Assembly: GCA_023512835.1 (NCBI GenBank)
Contig: CM042087.1
Location: 44,634,017 to 44,698,016, forward strand
Source: Taxillus chinensis
Taxonomy: Eukaryota > Streptophyta > Magnoliopsida > Santalales > Loranthaceae
Length of the DNA stretch: 64,000 bases
Direction of reading: 5' to 3'
The position numbers and the translations under genes are program-made. The first letter of the stretch is position 1. Every line of letters starts with the position of its first letter. The notes beneath the pieces are model-generated. The model saw only the letters and a list, made by a program, of their open reading frames with translations, was not told the origin of the DNA and did not search any database. Positions 1-11,341 of the stretch are shown one piece after another.

Positions 1-1046
1 CTTTCCAGAAGCTTCTTAAGGACAACCCATCTCTTCTCAACGATCGAAACCCTGTTGTAACATCTCCTCTTTCCCTCCTCCCCTTTTCATAATGTGGTTT
101 CTTTGAATTCCAGGAATTTTATTACCACAACCTATTGGTCTACTTTAACAAGTCTTTTGTTGGTTTTATTGTGGATTAAGCTGCTAGGCGTGTATGATTT
201 TTAAGATCCGTATTTGGGTGTGCCACATACCCCTCAGCCATGTCAATTCACGGTCTTGTTTCTTTGTGGTATAATGGGCTTCTTTTCTTTCTGAGATTTT
301 CATTGTCTTTTCCTGAGATCTCAGGGGAAAAGAAGCTTATTAAAGTGGTAGATTATCGCGTTTTGTGATTGGAACTATGCCCCTTCTTACATTCCAATGA
401 AAAAAAGACATAACATATGTGATCTTAAATATGCAGAATTTGAAGTAATAATTAATAACCGGTAGGCAACGTAAATGCATGGAATTTCTTGTCCTTTTAT
501 TTATTTATTTACATATTTGAATGTGAGCTATAGTCTTGTGATGCATATATCCGTATGTATCTTTTGTTCTCTTCTGTTTTACTCATATTGGTAACATTGG
601 TTTTACGAATGCGTGCTTTTTCCCCTTTTACTTCAGCCTCCTGATTCCTGAAAAATAATATAGCAATGAGCTCGTGATATAAAATTCCATTGGAAGTTGT
701 TTACATTGAAGTGTCATATCTTACTCAGATTGCCTTTAATTTCATATCATCTTCTTTTGAGTTCTCTATTTTTTAAAGCTATATTATTTTTATAATTATT
801 TGCTTAGGGAAAATTGGTGTTTGTTTGTTACTGTTTCACAGAAATTATGAGCCCTGGGTTGAATTTTTTAAACTTTTAGATACAGTTTTAGGGAACATAT
901 AATGTTTAGGCTTGTGGAGTCTTTTTTTCTCTCGTCTGTGTAGTTTATTTACCCAGGATTCTTTAAATACAGATGGGTCAGACGCCACTTCATGTTTCTG
1001 CTGGTTACAACAGTGTGGAGATAGTGAAGCTTTTGCTTGATTGGCA

Positions 1047-1466
1047 TGTTAGAATTTAATAAACTGCAGGATTTTTATTTGCCTAGAGATTGTTTGATCA
1101 GAAATAATAAATCGGAAGCGTACCTGAATCCATCGCTGGAGTTTGATCAACGGGCTGTGATCTTCCAAATCAACACGACTCTTAGGTGTTGTTCTCAAAT
1201 GTTCAGCTGGATGGGGATCGGACCTAATAAGCCGTCGTGCATTTGGGGACCATAACCCTATATATATAGATTTGCTATTTTCAATTCGGCCCCTCATCAA
1301 ATTAAAAATAGCGATCTGGATCTACACATTAATTCCAAGACAAATATACCCTTAAGCCTTATTTAAAATCTGTAATTAGATCACTTTAATTTAGGCTTTT
1401 CTAAAGACAGCACAACACATTTAATATTTACATGTTTGGCCCTATATGATGGAATTTATTCCAACA
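1047..1466 (-). mobile_element. Solo LTR inserted in ankyrin exon, 5-bp target duplication
   Basis: A 420-bp block begins TGTTAGAAT and ends ATTCCAACA, an imperfect 9-bp inverted pair with the TG...CA ends of an LTR. It is flanked on both sides by TGGCA (1042-1046 and 1467-1471). If the block and one TGGCA copy are removed, the exon reads straight through from ...LLLDW to QGSEMVQLEA, the order expected for the ankyrin protein, so this is an insertion into coding sequence. The minus strand has a TATATATAG box near 1257-1270, which suggests the LTR reads leftward. No internal retroelement sequence is present. It looks like a Ty1/copia-type LTR, but the family is not identified. Confidence 0.85.
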
Positions 1467-2060
1467 TGGCAAGGATCTGAAATGGTTCAGCTGGAAGCCA
1501 AAAATATGGTTGGTATTTATGTCCTATGAGATCTAATTCATCTGAATCATCTTTTGAATGAGTCATTTTTTTTAAATGTTGTAAAATGTTTAATGCTGAA
1601 GTATGGAGAAACACCATTACACATGGCAGCAAAGAATGGATGCAATGAAGCTGCACAACTACTGCTTGCTCGTGGTGCTTTTGTTGAAGCAAGAGCAAAT
1701 GTAAGTTTTTTTTTTTATTATTATAAATTGTTATGTAATGGAAAGCTAATTGAGGATGTGGGGTGACTACTTCTGAAGCCCTTTTGTTTGTGCCTGTTTT
1801 TGCAGAATGGAATGACACCTTTGCACCTTGCTGTTTGGTATTCGTTACGAGCAGAGGATTGCTCAACTGTCAAAACATTGCTCGATTATAATGCTGACTG
1901 CAGCGTGAAGGACGATGTACAATTGTTGTGGTTTCACATTTCCATTTCTATCATTTAGGCTACCTTAGACATCTGGTGTAATTGCTTATAAATTTTGAAT
2001 CATAGGAAGGTATGACCCCTTTACATCATCTCTCGCAAGGTCCTGGAAATGAGGAATTGA

Positions 2061-2193
2061 GGGAGCTTCTTGAAGCATGCAGAGAGACAAAAGCGCAGAG
2101 AAAGTGCAGAGGGAGCTTCTGGAAATGACCCCTTTCTCTCCTTGAAGAGCAGAGAAAGCGCAGAGCCATTGAAGCATGCAGAGAGACAAAAGC
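2061..2193 (+). repeat. Scrambled short duplications inside the AAA pseudogene exon
   Basis: The 24-bp word starting TGAAGCATGCAGAG occurs at 2071-2094 and again at 2170-2193. GGGAGCTTCT occurs at 2061 and 2111, and variants of GCAGAGAAAG(C/T)GCAGAG occur twice. Only the downstream copy keeps the frame EEQRKRRAIEACRETKAK. The upstream copies add a frameshift and a stop. The pattern suggests slippage or template-switch repair. Confidence 0.8.
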
Positions 2194-3232
2194 TAAGATG
2201 GATGAACTTGAAGCTGCACTATCAGATATTGTGGGTTTGAATGAACTCTAGTTACAACTCAGAAAATAGGCAAAGGGTATGCTTTTGGACGAGCGGCGCA
2301 GGGCTCTTGGGCTAAAAGTTGGTGCCCGTAGGCCTCCCCATATGGCATTCCTTGGCAACCCTGGTACAGGTAGGTATCAATGCCTGGTTCTTTTATTTGG
2401 TTTTGTGGGGATTCAGGATTGTTTATGAATCTAGTTTGTCTTGATGTGTTATTTACTCTATTAAATTCACTTAACTGCAGGATGGTTATTTTATTATGTT
2501 TGCAGGTAAAACCATGGTTGCGAGAGTCCTTGGAAAATTACTCCATATGGTTGGAATTCTACCAACCGCCAAGGTGATGGAAGTACAGCGAACTGATTTG
2601 GTTGGGGAATTTGTTGGTCATACAGGACCCAAAACTAGGAAAAAGGTATTTAAAAAGCATGCATATATTATTCTTGGTAGCGCTTGTGTTTTTATATTTT
2701 GTGACACCGTCCATTGATAAGAATTCTCTTGCAGATCAAAGAAGCTGAAGGGGGAATTCTTTTTGTGGATGAGGCCTACAGACTGATACCCATGCAGAAG
2801 TCAGATGATAAAGACTATGGCTTGGAAGCCCTCGAGGAAATTATGTCTGTCATGGACAGTGGGAAAATAGTTGTCATCATTGCTGGTTACAGCGAACCGA
2901 TGAAGCGCGTCATATCCTCAAACGAAGGCTTCTGCAGAAGGGTGACAAAGTTTTTCTCTTTTTATGACTTTAGTTCGGAAGACCTGGCCAACATTACCCA
3001 TCTCAAAATGAACAACCAGGCTGATGATAGTTTACTGTATGGGTTTAAGTTACATTCTTCCTGCAGTGTGGAGGACGTTGCGGCGCTGATACAGAGAGAA
3101 ACAACGGAGAAGCAACTGCAAGAGATGAATGGAGGTTTAGTGGATCCCATGCTTGTGAATACTGATAAAGCCATTCTATTTCATACATCTTTCCTGTACT
3201 TTATTGGCACTTCTACACATTTTGTGCAATAA

Positions 3233-5833
3233 GCCATTTGACTGCATGCATCTTTTCACGTTGTTTAAAATTTTACGCCTATTTAGTTACCTTGCAGAGC
3301 CCTTAAAACTAAAAAAGTAGCATATATCTTTTCTGGCCTTATGACAAAAAAGCCATCAAGTTTGGTAGGGTCCCTAAATTACCAAATTGGTATTCATAGA
3401 AGCAGACAAAGCCTGAATTATTACCAAATTGATAATTAATATATTTTAACTTGCTTTTGCAGTGAATTTATTAATATATTTTATAAAATTTTAATATATT
3501 ATTTTTATAATAATATCCCTCAAACTTTACCGATCTCATCCTACCTCGTCAAAAAAACTCCTTACTCACGGAGACATGGGATCAAATAAGCCCTAAATAG
3601 ATAAATTAGTAGAATGAGTTGCACTAGTATAACTCTAATTAGTAGAAAATTAAAGTCAAAACTTTCATGAGCCCCCTGAAGTCAAAATATTAAAATTGTA
3701 AAATCACATAAATATATAAAATTTTGGAATAATCTATAAATATGATACTATAATTTATTAAAAAAACATAATATCACTACTAAATTTTAAAAATTGTAAA
3801 TATAGATACATTGTACAGGTAAATTGCATATAATATTTTCTCCACTATAACTTTAATTTAAAAAATTATATCAATTTAATGACAAAAAGATACCTCTATG
3901 AAATACATGTATAATATATTTGTTTGTAATGTTACCAAATATAGCGATGATACCAAATATATATTACACAATAAAAATAATATATTATATTATGTCAAGG
4001 AAAAAGAAAATAATATTTATAATAACATTGATCTCATATATGTTTTATATATATTAATGATATATATTAAGTACTTGTGCCACTGTACCATTAGAAGAAA
4101 TGATAATATCTCATGGGAACAAGACTTTTATCATTGTATCGTTATTATACATTTGTCTATTTCTTTTAAATTGCTATTTTATGCACGTTAAAGCAATATT
4201 TTTATGCTTTTATCATATAATACCTTTACTTGTATCATTAATTATTTTATTTTTAAGATTTATATATATATATATATATATAATTAGCAAAAAATTGGAG
4301 GGAACCATGGCCCCTGTCGGCTCCCCTGCCTTCGTCTCTGTTCTTTGGTTTACTATATTAAAAAACGTGCATTAAGACATATTGTTTATGAAAAACTATT
4401 ACAATTTATTTTTTTCTCATTGTTCTTCTACAACTATTAATACATAAGTCCTTTTGGTGCCTAGTTCATACACTTTGATCCAACACAAATCACATATTTT
4501 AATTTGATGGATATTAAACCTCAAGTAAATTAAAGTCGTTTGTTCTTTATATTGATAGCATGGTTGGACTCTTGAGCATATTAAACTAACTTTAGTCATG
4601 TAAGGCCTGCATTTTGTAAAACATTTGTTTGGATATCTAAATCGTTAGATAGTTAGGGCAATTTTATAGTTGTCTGATGATTTTATTTTATAAAATAGAT
4701 GTCTTCGATATTTTAAAACCTTACATAAATTGGAATAATATACAAGATAATTTCTTAGTAAATATTTAGATTTGAACTCTTTTGATGTATTAGCCACCTT
4801 TAAACATGTTTTATGTATAACCCATACTAATTAATATTACCTCCTATGTATATACACACACACATGAAAAAAGTGACACAAGTAGTAGGTGGGTGAGACT
4901 ACATTTGACCAATTAATTTGGTTTAATTATTGGTTCATTAGGATGTGATATGGAAATTATTGGATTTATAGATTTTTTATTTGTGAATTTAACGTATCTT
5001 TATTATAAATGAGTATTGTTTTACCAACTATTGCATTGAATTATGTTTACAAATTTTCAAACATTTTTTGTTTGTGATTTGCGTTTTTGTGTATTCAAAC
5101 ATGTTTATATAAAATTTTAAAATCGGGAACTCTTAAATCCACCCATCCTACCTATAGCTGTTCTAATTTGTTTCAGTCCATTTTAGTGTAAAGTGGCATA
5201 ATTACTCTTCATTTCTAATGAAATACAATAAATGAGAGTAAGTCAGTCAATTAGCATTAAGATGGGATGGAAAACAATGGAGCACAGTAATATTAAGAGG
5301 CCCCTTTAAAATAATGCTACAAATTCTAAAAATCAACGGAGCTTATGGCATGTCTTTGAATGCTCTGGTCATGGTGCATGAAAAATTAATAATTGTATAT
5401 GTTATCATATAAAAGTTCTAATTTTATATTTCTAAAAGTAAAAGTAAGTTGACTGGTGAACAAATTCTATAAACTTTATAAATTAAGGTGCTATAATAAT
5501 GAATGATGGGGTTTATAACATTAATTTTGAGTCTTTGAATCCTGTGGTGAGCTGCTTTAAAAATTAATAATTATATATTTTATCATATAAAAGTTCTAAT
5601 TTTATATTACTAAATACCCTTATACACATTAAAAGTACGTAAAAGTAATACAAGATCATCACATATTTAAAGCGACGTTAAGTCTGAGAGACCAGATTGG
5701 ATACGGTTTCAATAAATACAAGATCAATGACTACTTAATAAATTACGCTTTTTTTTATTGGTCAAAAATCAAACTTTAAAAAAGATACTCCCATCGAATT
5801 GGCTAGGAATGTGGTGAGTGTAGATTTCAGCAG
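3233..5833. other. AT-rich intergenic region, no gene seen
   Basis: No coding similarity was found in about 2.6 kb. The small open frames at 3898-4375 are AT-driven (runs of Tyr, Ile and Asn). A TA run lies at 4261-4282. At 4297-4341 there is a GC-rich patch with the GGCCATGG-type core; its reverse complement (CAGAGACGAAGGCAGGGG...) resembles the end of the hAT-like element at 39.9 kb, so it is probably one surviving terminus of a related transposon. Confidence 0.6.
5353..5615 (+). repeat. Two direct copies of an ~85-bp AT-rich word
   Basis: The block starting GTCTTTGAAT near 5353 and its copy near 5531 share a run through TATCATATAAAAGTTCTAA and the following AT stretch. The copies are about 178 bp apart and roughly four-fifths identical by eye. 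They lie 300-550 bp upstream of the TAA1-like gene. Confidence 0.65.
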
Positions 5834-5843
5834 TATATTTAAA
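5834..5843 (+). promoter_or_regulatory. TATA box of the TAA1-like gene
   Basis: TATATTTAAA stands 78 bp before the chosen ATG, inside sequence of more balanced composition. It would place the transcription start near 5870 and leave a 5' leader of about 40 nt. Confidence 0.6.
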
Positions 5844-5911
5844 GGCAGCAGATTGTCAGTAGAAGCCGCACACAGGCACAGCTAGCAAAAGAGAAACACA
5901 TATAAGAGAGA

Positions 5912-7692
<1,781 letters not shown>

Positions 7693-8047
7693 AGAATTAT
7701 CTTAAATATATTAATTAAATAGCATAATATCTTATGGTGCTTTTTATGTTTGTAATAGCATAATAGTGTTGTTGTATCTTTCGTAGACTTTTTTTTTGGG
7801 TTTTACATGTTTTTTTTGATTTTGTTGTACGTCTTTGTTGCTTATTTTTATTAAGTTCTTCAATTTTATATCAAATACAATCTTCCTCTTAGCATTCTTT
7901 TGAAAATAATTAAGCACCAAAGTTATTGGTGACTAATAATTTAGCCATCAAACTTTTTCTGTAACAACACAAGAAAAACAGAACATATCATATAAATAAG
8001 TTTTATGAGAAAAATCCCTAAAATGGGAAAAATCACAACGACCAATA

Positions 8048-8151
8048 TTTCCGGTTTTGAAGGCCTATTTTATAGAACCTACTTTATAGCTTAAAATTTT
8101 AAAGTTGTAATCAAGTTCAGCCTCAGCATTCAACAAGTTTGTGTATTTTTC
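8048..8151 (+). repeat. Dispersed ~105-bp repeat, copy A
   Basis: This block (GAAGGCCTATTTTATAGAAC ... AGCCTCAGCATTCAACAAG) is clearly homologous, in the same orientation, to 13553-13657 inside the last intron of the TraB gene. It is probably a fragment of an unidentified transposon. Confidence 0.8.
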
Positions 8152-8194
8152 TCCTTAGTAGATTGAGAGCAAACAAACTCTCAGAAGAATCTTA

Positions 8195-9605
8195 TGTATA
8201 AACTACATAGTATCAAATGTCAAAAGACTCGAAACTCACTTTCACTGTTCATGACTTATATCACGCATAAAATATTTTATGGATACTAATCATATTAATT
8301 TAATTCAAATTTAGTTTTAGATTTATTAATATGTTGATTTAAAACTAAATGATCAAATCATGTATTATTTAATCAATAAATGCATTTATATTTAAACTTG
8401 TAATATCATTTTTTTTATTACTTAAACTTTTAACCCACATATAAAATATATACTATCAAAAGTTAAAAATCACACTCACCATGTATTCTTTAGTATATCA
8501 AACTAGTTAGTATTGTTTAATTAACTAATAACATTAGTTATAATTATAATAATATATATATATATATACATACATACATATATATATATAATTATGCTTA
8601 ATAACTAATCTTATATAAGAATAATCATATTATTGATCATTTTAATTACATTAAGGAAAACAAATTTAAGAAATATGTCTTCTCAAACTAGTGTATTACT
8701 TATAACAAATGTAATATGATAATTATGTTATATAATTATATTAATTAGATTTTCACTAATCATGTTATCATTTACTATCAATGATAATTATATTATTCAA
8801 ATTATTACTACTAGCTACTCAAGTTATTACTTATTGATTATAAATTATAAGTGCATATATATAGTGACAATTATGTAATTATATATATATATCATATATA
8901 ATATAAGTAATATAATAATTATTGAGTATTTGAAATCTTATAACCAATGTTGAGAAGTTTATTAATAATTATATATGTCATAGATAATTATTGTTACAAT
9001 GTTTACATAACTAGTGTATATACTTTACATTTAGCATATAAATAATATTAGTAGCAATAATAATAATATTAGTATTAGTATTAACGATAATAATAATGAG
9101 TAAATGTTTTATTTTGAAAAGAATATTAATTACAAAACATATATACTTATATTTTAATAAAAATAACATTGAAAAGTAGAAGTAATATTTTAATATAAAA
9201 TACAAGTGATATAATTATATATTATATTAATATGTACTAATATATTATGTATAACATAAGTAATATTATAATTATTCAATCAAATAATATTTAATTAGAT
9301 TATCTAGTTTTAAATCAACTTATTAATATTTTCAAAACTAAATTTGAATATAATTAATGTTTATGTATAGATTATTTTATTCATGATATAAGTCATGCAT
9401 TGTGAGAGTGATTTTGACTTTTGATAATATGTATTTTATATTTGAGTTAGAAGTAATAAATCATTTAATGATATTATTATTAGTTGAAATATTAATACAT
9501 TTATTAATAAAATAATATCTATTTAGATCATTTAGTTTTTAATTAATATATTAATAAATTTAAAACTAATTTTGAATCTAATTAATTTATATTTTATATC
9601 AAACT
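8195..9605. mobile_element. AT-rich foldback structure with ~200-bp inverted arms
   Basis: The left arm, about 8275-8480, matches the reverse complement of about 9415-9605 in order, including TTTATTAATAT, AAAACTAAATGATC, a TTTATTACTT segment, and ATAAAATA-ATACTATCAAAAG-TAAAA-TCAC. A second pair (about 8195-8355 against the complement of 9290-9440, sharing CATGACTTATATCA and TCAAATTTAGTTTT) overlaps the first, so both sides hold partly duplicated arms. Composition is almost all A/T. It resembles a foldback element or large MITE; no transposase is visible. Confidence 0.65.
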
Positions 9606-9695
9606 AATAATAATATATTTATTTATTATTATAATACAAATGTATATATATATTTTATAATTACTTTTATTTAAAAAATAAAATATGTACTCTTT

Positions 9696-9696
9696 A

Positions 9697-9728
<32 letters not shown>

Positions 9729-9729
9729 T
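9696..9729. repeat. (TAA)n/(TTA)n palindromic microsatellite
   Basis: A run of AAT units turns directly into a run of ATT units, giving a self-complementary stretch of about 34 bp able to extrude a cruciform. Confidence 0.85.
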
Positions 9730-10029
9730 ATCTACTATATAATTAATATATATTATTTACATAAGCATAAGAAATAAAATACTTTTACTTTGATAGGTCA
9801 GGAGAAAGAGGTCCTGGATTTAAAATCTTTTGACAACATTTATTTTGTCAGAATTTGTTCTAGGTGCACAGGGCTGGGTTGGTCGTCGTGGGCTTGTGCT
9901 GGGCTTGGGGCGAGTTGGGCTGAGCCGTGAATCGAGCGGGGATGGGAATGGGGCAAAAGTGACTAGTTCCACCTTAGTAAATTTGCTAAATATTGAAGGT
10001 TTGGAAATACTCATTATATTAAACTATGG

Positions 10030-10971
10030 ACACAACTTACCTCCAACCCAGGTTAGAGGAAGTTCCTTCAAACCATGATGTGACAGCAGTTAAGGCTGCC
10101 AAATGTCAAACCGATCATGTGCCATGCACATAACTTTTAGATACCTTTTCGCCCTCCCTCTCCTTTCTCATGTGAGAGAACCTTTTTTCCTGAGATGGAC
10201 TGAGAGTCTAAATATGTTCGAGCTAATTAATTATTCATTCTTCCTCCTACCTCTAATGACTAAACTAAGCCTTGGATCCCTAGCTATTCGCTCACCTCCA
10301 ATAATATAAACACTGGTTTTTCTAGTAGCGTTAACGAATAAAGAATTTAAAAAAAAACCCAGAATCTGAGCCTGTAAATTCTCGAAGAAAAAACAAATGA
10401 AACTCAATTCACACCAACATACGTCTTATCAAGGGAAAGAACAAAAATCATCATTTCATAAATTTTCATTAGTTGTTGGCAGAAGCCAAACTGGGGGCTT
10501 GAAAGTTTAGACTTCGCACTTTGCACATCATCATTTAGAAGGAAACTAACGGGGGAAACGTTTGTAATTCAAATCAATCGAGGACTCAATTCTAATCTGA
10601 ACACGATTGCCAATTTCGTTACAAATTCCAAATGGCATTCAGACTACAAGAGAATCCACAAAAGAAAAAGACATTGTTTTGATTTGGAATGTCAAAACGA
10701 GTTAAAAATATTGTTTAGTTCTATATTTCCTCCTATAAAATTGTCTGCCCTGCTCCTACCAAAACACACCCAACTTTGGACTCTCAGTCCGTCTCATCTC
10801 AGGTAATCAGCTTCTCTCACATGAGAAAGGAGAGAGAGGGCGAAAAGGTGTCTAACGGAGTTAAAAGTCATGTGCATGGCACATGATCGGTTTGACATTT
10901 AGCAGCCTTAGCTGTTGCCACATCATGGTTTGAAGGAACTTTCTCTAACTTGGGTTGGAGGTAAGTTGTGT
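10030..10971. mobile_element. Foldback/MITE-like element with ~180-bp inverted arms
   Basis: The left arm (10030-10209) starts ACACAACTTACCTCCAACCC. The right arm (about 10778-10971) is its reverse complement over most of its length, with an 8-bp indel near the ACTTTTA segment and a few substitutions. Shared words include CAAACCGATCATGTGCCATG and TTTCTCATGTGAGAGAA. The 570-bp core has no coding signal. No clear target duplication was found. The right end lies about 370 bp upstream of the TraB gene start codon. Confidence 0.85.
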
Positions 10972-11341
10972 ACTTAAACTATTGTGTCCTGTATTACTTT
11001 TAGTCTAAAATAAAAATGTTTAATGGATTAATTTTTACTTGATTGTTTGTTTGTATTGCCCCAAATTTAGTTAGATATCGCACAAACCTATTTAAGTCGA
11101 TGCGGAATTAGATGCCGGTGATAACCGAAAATCTCACATTTTGTGAGTAGCCAAGGCCAAGCCATTTACCAACCAAACGCTTCGCTCTCTACTCTCTATC
11201 CATCTCGCGCGAGCTTGGCTTGCGCAGTAACGCAAACCAGAAAACCAGAACAAGTGAAATCCCCATTTTCTGGGCAACTAAACGGCATTCTCTCTCTTCG
11301 GCGCGTCTCCGATCCAAGCCTTTTGGATTTCTCTACGAACC

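Larger units (their letters stand above)
1..3232 (+). pseudogene. Ankyrin-repeat AAA-ATPase (CbxX/CfqX-like), 5'-partial and disrupted
   Basis: This is a relic of the plant protein that joins N-terminal ankyrin repeats to a CbxX/CfqX-type AAA ATPase (like Arabidopsis At3g24530, from memory). Exon pieces run in order: 1-56; 973-1046 joined to 1472 onward (ankyrin); about 1600-1700 (ETPLHMAAKNG); 1806-1917 (NGMTPLHLAVW); about 2006 to 2370, ending in the Walker A part GNPGTGKT; 2506-2646; and 2735 onward with the Walker B part ILFVDEAYR. Splice sites are still good. Defects: a solo LTR lies inside the second exon; duplicated fragments at 2061-2193 break the frame; in-frame TAG codons stand at 2249-2251 and 2267-2269 where family members have Lys and Trp; and after residues MLVN (about 3159) similarity ends and an unrelated tail runs to a stop at 3232. 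The gene starts upstream of the window. The family identity is clear. That it is non-functional is inferred from several independent lesions. Confidence 0.85.
7693..10029. other. Very AT-rich intergenic region, no gene seen
   Basis: After the stop codon, T-rich 3' sequence gives way to nearly pure A/T DNA. It contains the dispersed repeat at 8048-8151, the foldback array at about 8200-9605, several TA runs (8553-8592, 8880s) and a perfect (TAA)n/(TTA)n palindrome at 9696-9729. A small GC-richer patch at 9850-9960 has no recognisable product. Confidence 0.6.

Noticed and set aside
3898..4375. Two plus-strand frames of 97 and 91 codons
   Set aside because: Composition is A/T-driven (Tyr, Ile, Asn), with no motif and no promoter.
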